Assembly: GCA_030427705.1 (NCBI GenBank)
Contig: JAUIBR010000027.1
Coordinates: forward strand, 26,881 to 90,880
DNA: 64,000 bases
Origin: a bacterium
GTDB taxonomy: Bacteria; Myxococcota_A; Bradymonadia; Bradymonadales; Bradymonadaceae
Reading direction: 5' to 3'
The position numbers were made by a program, and so were the translations under genes. Shown here piece by piece: positions 60,735 to 64,000 of this stretch (the first letter of the stretch is position 1; every line of letters starts with the position of its first letter). Under the pieces are notes generated by a model. It saw only the letters and a list, made by a program, of their open reading frames with translations, was not told the DNA's origin and did no database searches.

Positions 60735-60918
60735 CGGTTTTGACGGTTAGCCGGTTTTAACGGTTAGCCGGATTTATCGATTAGCCGGATTTATCGATTA
60801 GCCGGTTTTGTCGGTTAGCCGGTTTTGTCGGTTAACCGGTTTTGTCGGTTAACCGGTTTTGTCGGTTAACCGGTTTTGTCGGTTAACCGGTTTTGTCGGT
60901 TAGCCGGTTTTGTCGGTA
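60735..60918. repeat. 17-bp tandem array, about 11 units
   Basis: The unit CGGTTTTGTCGGTTAAC repeats ten full times plus a partial copy without indels. Units 1-2 end in GTTAGC, units 3-4 read CGGATTTATCGATTAGC, units 6-9 are identical and contain the palindrome GGTTAACC across unit joins. The array fills the middle of the 377-base gap between the kinase and the methyltransferase genes; the kinase-side part (60588-60734) holds only a short hairpin TGGGGTAGACCCCA at 60609-60622. Confidence 0.95.
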
Positions 60919-60964
60919 TCCGCAGGATCGCTGCCCAGCGTCATTGGTGCTAGATAGGTCAGTG

Positions 60965-62572
60965 ATGAATGATCTTGCAGCACGTGTTGTGGGGGGAGTT
61001 TGGAACGCAGTCGCTGGTGGAGCGTTCTGTGAAGCGAGGTTGCGGGAAATCCTGGGCAATATCGTGACCGATCCGCACTTTGATCATGTGATGCAATTGG
61101 CAGGGGAGCCGGTCGTGGCCGAAATGCGGTTGGCTGCGGTGGATGGGGAGCTGGACAGCGGCTATCGCAAGCTTTCTGGCGCCTACTTCACGCCGCCTGA
61201 ACTGGCCGACATCATGTCCGAATGGCTGGACGACGCTGATGTCGTGGCCGACCCATCCTGTGGCGCTGGAGAGCTCCTTTTGGCTGTGATTCGCCGTCAG
61301 GACAGGCGCGTGATTGGCGTCGAGCAGGATGCCCTGGTGGCGTTCGTTGCGGCGGCCCGGATTCGACTGGTGTCCGACCGAAACGACCATCAGATTGTCT
61401 GGGGCGACGGGCTGGCGTGGGACCAACTCCCTCAAGATGCCGCTATCGTCAGCAACCCACCATATCTGGGCGAAAAGGGAAACAAGGCGCATTTCGACTC
61501 GCTCCGGAAGACCTTTCCCGGCTTCGCGCAGTACTTCGTGGGGCGTGGCGATTTGTTTTACGCATTTATGCGACGGGCCTTGGACGTGCTTTCCGACGGG
61601 TCTCGTGCCGTCTTTTTGACCAGCGAATACTGGTTGACCGCAGATAGTGCCGAAGGTCTCCGGGACGATTTAGCACGTCGTTCACACGTGGTTGAGATGC
61701 ACCAATTGGGCGCCAATCGATTCCCTCAAGCACCAGGCCATCACTCGTTGATCACTGTGTTTGATAAAGGCGAGCCCAAAGAGTTGTCTCGCTCGGTCGA
61801 CCAAGACGGCGTTCGACGCACCTGGTCCACCTCTCAGAGCGTTTGGACGCCATTTTCAGACCAGACGTCCGTGAGAGGTCAGGTGTTGTTCTCGGACGTT
61901 GCGCGGGACTTTCAGGGGTTTGTTAGCGGAGCGGACGACCGATTTATCTGCGACCATGACAACCTCGCCGATTCGGAACGCCAGAGCGGACTGTTCCGGC
62001 CCGTCTTGCGCGCGCGTGATTGCGTGCCAAACCGCGTGTTTCTGACACCTCCGGAAGACCACGATTGGGTGCTCTGGTTGGACGACGAAGTAGAAGGCGA
62101 TGCGCTCCAGATCGTTGAAGAGCGCTTGCTGGGAGCGAAGACGAAGCTTGAACGCCGACGCGAAGTTCAAAACGGGCGAATGCCTTGGTACCGAATTCAC
62201 TGGCCACGAAAAGCGGCTGACCAGCTCGCACCGAAACTTGTCGTGCCTCGCCGTGCAAAGACGCCGCGCTTCTGCTTGGACCTATCGGGCAGTGCCGTGT
62301 CGAGTGATTGCACGTACATCATTGTCGATGGATCGCTGGAAAAACTGGTGGAGCTGATGGTCATCCTGAACAGCGAAAACACGCTGTCTCACCTGCAACA
62401 TTTCGGCAAACGAAAGGGCGATATTTTGGAGTTCTATTCGTCTCCATTACGTGAGATTCCGGTGGGTGATTTTTCTGAAGTGATACTTCAGGAAATCCTC
62501 GCGGAACGCGCGACAGCGGCGTTTGAGGCGCTTCGCAAATCCCGGTCGAATGTCGGGATTCTAGACATTTAG
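60965..62572 (+). CDS. Solitary adenine-specific DNA methyltransferase, TaqI/Eco57I-like
   Basis: A 535-residue methyltransferase of the gamma-type N6-adenine class. Visible motifs are GAYFTPPELA (motif X, 72-81), DPSCGAGE (motif I, SAM-binding, 96-103) and NPPY (motif IV, catalytic, 164-167). The C-terminal half resembles the target-recognition domain of TaqI/Eco57I-type enzymes (LFRPVLRARDC, PWYRIHWPR). No restriction endonuclease is adjacent, and there is no endonuclease domain on the protein, so it appears solitary. ATG at 60965 is used; the longer frame upstream reads through the tandem array. Confidence 0.87.
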   Translation: MNDLAARVVGGVWNAVAGGAFCEARLREILGNIVTDPHFDHVMQLAGEPVVAEMRLAAVDGELDSGYRKLSGAYFTPPELADIMSEWLDDADVVADPSCGAGELLLAVIRRQDRRVIGVEQDALVAFVAAARIRLVSDRNDHQIVWGDGLAWDQLPQDAAIVSNPPYLGEKGNKAHFDSLRKTFPGFAQYFVGRGDLFYAFMRRALDVLSDGSRAVFLTSEYWLTADSAEGLRDDLARRSHVVEMHQLGANRFPQAPGHHSLITVFDKGEPKELSRSVDQDGVRRTWSTSQSVWTPFSDQTSVRGQVLFSDVARDFQGFVSGADDRFICDHDNLADSERQSGLFRPVLRARDCVPNRVFLTPPEDHDWVLWLDDEVEGDALQIVEERLLGAKTKLERRREVQNGRMPWYRIHWPRKAADQLAPKLVVPRRAKTPRFCLDLSGSAVSSDCTYIIVDGSLEKLVELMVILNSENTLSHLQHFGKRKGDILEFYSSPLREIPVGDFSEVILQEILAERATAAFEALRKSRSNVGILDI

Positions 62573-62672
62573 CGCATTACTTCTGAAGCATCGCTTGAAC
62601 TCTTGGTTTTGGATCGGTATCCTCCGCGGCCGATCGAATGAACAAGGACGTTTAGTCACGCCATAGGAAGGC

Positions 62673-64000
62673 ATGCGACTCCAACAAATCGACATCCTTG
62701 GGTTTAAATCCTTCCGAGATAGGGCAACGGTGCGCCTGTCTGACGGGATGACCGCGATTGTGGGTCCAAACGGTTGCGGCAAGAGCAACGTCGTCGATGC
62801 CATCAAATGGGCCATGGGTGATATGTCGGCGAAGTCGCTTCGTGGGCAATCCATGGAGGATGTGATTTTCGCTGGCAGTGAGACCGCACGTGCGATGGGC
62901 TATGCCGAAGTCACGCTCACGTTCGAGAACTCCGGTATCGGTGAGGACGTTGAGCTCGGCGACAGCATTCCGCGGGAGTTTCGTGACGTGTCCGAGATCG
63001 CTGTGACCCGACGACTACACCGGTCGGGCGAAAGCGAATACCTGATCAACAAGGTGCCATGCCGTCTGATGGATATTCAGAACCTCCTGGCGGGCACCGG
63101 GTTGGGCAAGCAAGGTTATTCAATTATCGAGCAGAATCGCGTTGGGTTCATCGTTAGCTCGAAACCCAGCGAGCGCCGCCTTTTGATTGAGGAGGCGAGC
63201 GGTATCACGCGCTACAAAGGCCAGCGTGATCGTAGCGTTCGGCGCCTTACCAAGAGCGAGGAAAACCTGCTTCGCGTGAACGACATCTTGGGCGAGGTCG
63301 AAAAGCAAATGCGCGGGCTTGAGCGTCAAGCCAAACGGGCCGCTCAATATCGACGTTTCCAGGAGGAGTTGTCGGGGTTAGACATCGCGCTTTTGCTGAA
63401 GAAATCGGATGCGTTGCAGACCAAGATTGCTGAACTGCGCGTCGCGAAGACTGACGCTGAGGACAATCTCACTTCCGCCAAACATCGTCTGGAGACGATC
63501 GAAACCAGCCTGACCGAGGCACGGGAGCGAGCAACCGCTGCTGAGAAGAAAGGGGCGGCAACGACCGAGGCCTACTACCGCGCCGAGACGGAAGCGACGT
63601 TGGCGAAGAACAGGCTTGAGCACTCCCGGTCGAATCTGCGCGATCTGAAGACGCGACTCGAAGAGAAGAGCGAAGAAGAGAAGGGCCAACATCAGCGGCG
63701 TTCACGACTAGAAGACGAGCTGGAGACAGTGGTGGCTGCGTTGGCGGCGTTGGAAGACGCCGACGATTCGAAAGAACTCCAACAGCAAGAGGAAGAACTG
63801 TCGCAATTGCGCGCACTGGCCGAGGCTGCGGCCTCTGAGCTTCAGGCCCATAAGTCTGAACTTGAGCGTGCACGCGCGGCGTTGTTTCGGGCCGAAGATC
63901 GCGAAAAATGGTTGAACGAGCAGCTGTCCGAGCTTGCGGAACGCGAGAGCGAGGCCGACCAACAGCGAAAACTCATCGAAGGTGAGATCCAGAGCTGGAC
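62673..64000 (+). CDS. smc: Chromosome segregation protein SMC (partial, runs off the window)
   Basis: The first ~442 residues of a structural maintenance of chromosomes ATPase. The N-terminal head has MRLQQIDILGFKSF and Walker A GPNGCGKSN (about 31-39), then the signature-neighbouring RRLLIEEASGITRYK. A long coiled coil rich in Glu/Lys/Arg starts near residue 170 and continues beyond 64000. AGGAAGG precedes the ATG. The gene is 100 bases after the methyltransferase. Hinge, second coiled coil and C-terminal head are outside the window. Confidence 0.93.
   Translation, partial: MRLQQIDILGFKSFRDRATVRLSDGMTAIVGPNGCGKSNVVDAIKWAMGDMSAKSLRGQSMEDVIFAGSETARAMGYAEVTLTFENSGIGEDVELGDSIPREFRDVSEIAVTRRLHRSGESEYLINKVPCRLMDIQNLLAGTGLGKQGYSIIEQNRVGFIVSSKPSERRLLIEEASGITRYKGQRDRSVRRLTKSEENLLRVNDILGEVEKQMRGLERQAKRAAQYRRFQEELSGLDIALLLKKSDALQTKIAELRVAKTDAEDNLTSAKHRLETIETSLTEARERATAAEKKGAATTEAYYRAETEATLAKNRLEHSRSNLRDLKTRLEEKSEEEKGQHQRRSRLEDELETVVAALAALEDADDSKELQQQEEELSQLRALAEAAASELQAHKSELERARAALFRAEDREKWLNEQLSELAERESEADQQRKLIEGEIQSW

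Noticed and set aside
60893..60964. Extended start of the DNA methyltransferase in the repeat array
   Set aside because: The added 24 residues come from the array and its edge; ATG at 60965 matches the expected start of the domain.

Overview
The window is a dense stretch of bacterial chromosome from a Gram-negative, didermic organism. Didermy is shown by BamA, Skp, LolC/E and LolD, TolQRAB, an LpoA-like lipoprotein and at least eight predicted lipoproteins. Several traits suggest the Myxococcota/Bradymonadales side of the old Deltaproteobacteria: a membrane-anchored Ser/Thr kinase, a cysteine-rich lipoprotein with an Asn-Asn-X linker, a giant TPR protein, TolB-propeller/M28/PDZ and PPC-type lipoproteins, and an EtfD-like ETF:menaquinone oxidoreductase. 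That placement is inference; no rRNA is present to test it.

Layout. 1-7.3 kb: a small membrane protein with hemW, a fatty-acid-hydroxylase/TetR pair beside a hotdog thioesterase, then envelope proteins and lipoproteins. 7.3-14.6 kb: a lipoprotein combining a TolB-like propeller, an M28 peptidase and a PDZ domain, a zinc-ribbon membrane protein, ttcA, a MATE exporter, and a small operon with an LMW tyrosine phosphatase and a ferritin-like protein. 14.7-26.3 kb is one gene encoding a 3,873-residue TPR solenoid, divergent from tolQ-tolR-tolA-tolB and a ClpP/SDH-fold protein that appears to lack its catalytic serine. 30.8-31.4 kb holds an octanucleotide tandem array, tRNA-Leu and a flanking 22-bp inverted repeat.

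31.4-42.9 kb: a small lipoprotein, a secreted protein, a PilZ-like protein, miaE, the Cys-rich lipoprotein, a sulfatase-family lipoprotein, and a leftward operon of the EtfD-like protein, glyA, a TPR membrane protein and a SEC-C protein. 43-48.8 kb: a lid-less Hsp70 with a Pro/Gln-rich linker, a lipoprotein, tatD-like, tcdA and purF. 48.8-50.7 kb: signal peptidase I behind four leftward tRNA genes (Cys, Gln, Pro, and an Ile-like tRNA with C33), flanked by related tandem repeats. 50.7-59 kb is an envelope-biogenesis operon: prfB (programmed frameshift), lolC/E, lolD, bamA, skp and a PPC-domain lipoprotein. 59-64 kb: a Ser/Thr kinase, a 17-bp tandem array, a solitary adenine-N6 methyltransferase and the start of smc.

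The main theme is outer-membrane assembly and lipoprotein traffic (Bam, Skp, Lol, Tol, LepB) together with a large lipoprotein set that would use it. I see no CRISPR array, insertion sequence, prophage or obvious defence island. The least explained elements are the giant TPR protein beside the Tol operon, the intergenic tandem arrays that recur between unrelated genes, the altered Hsp70 and LolC/E architectures, and the atypical tRNA.
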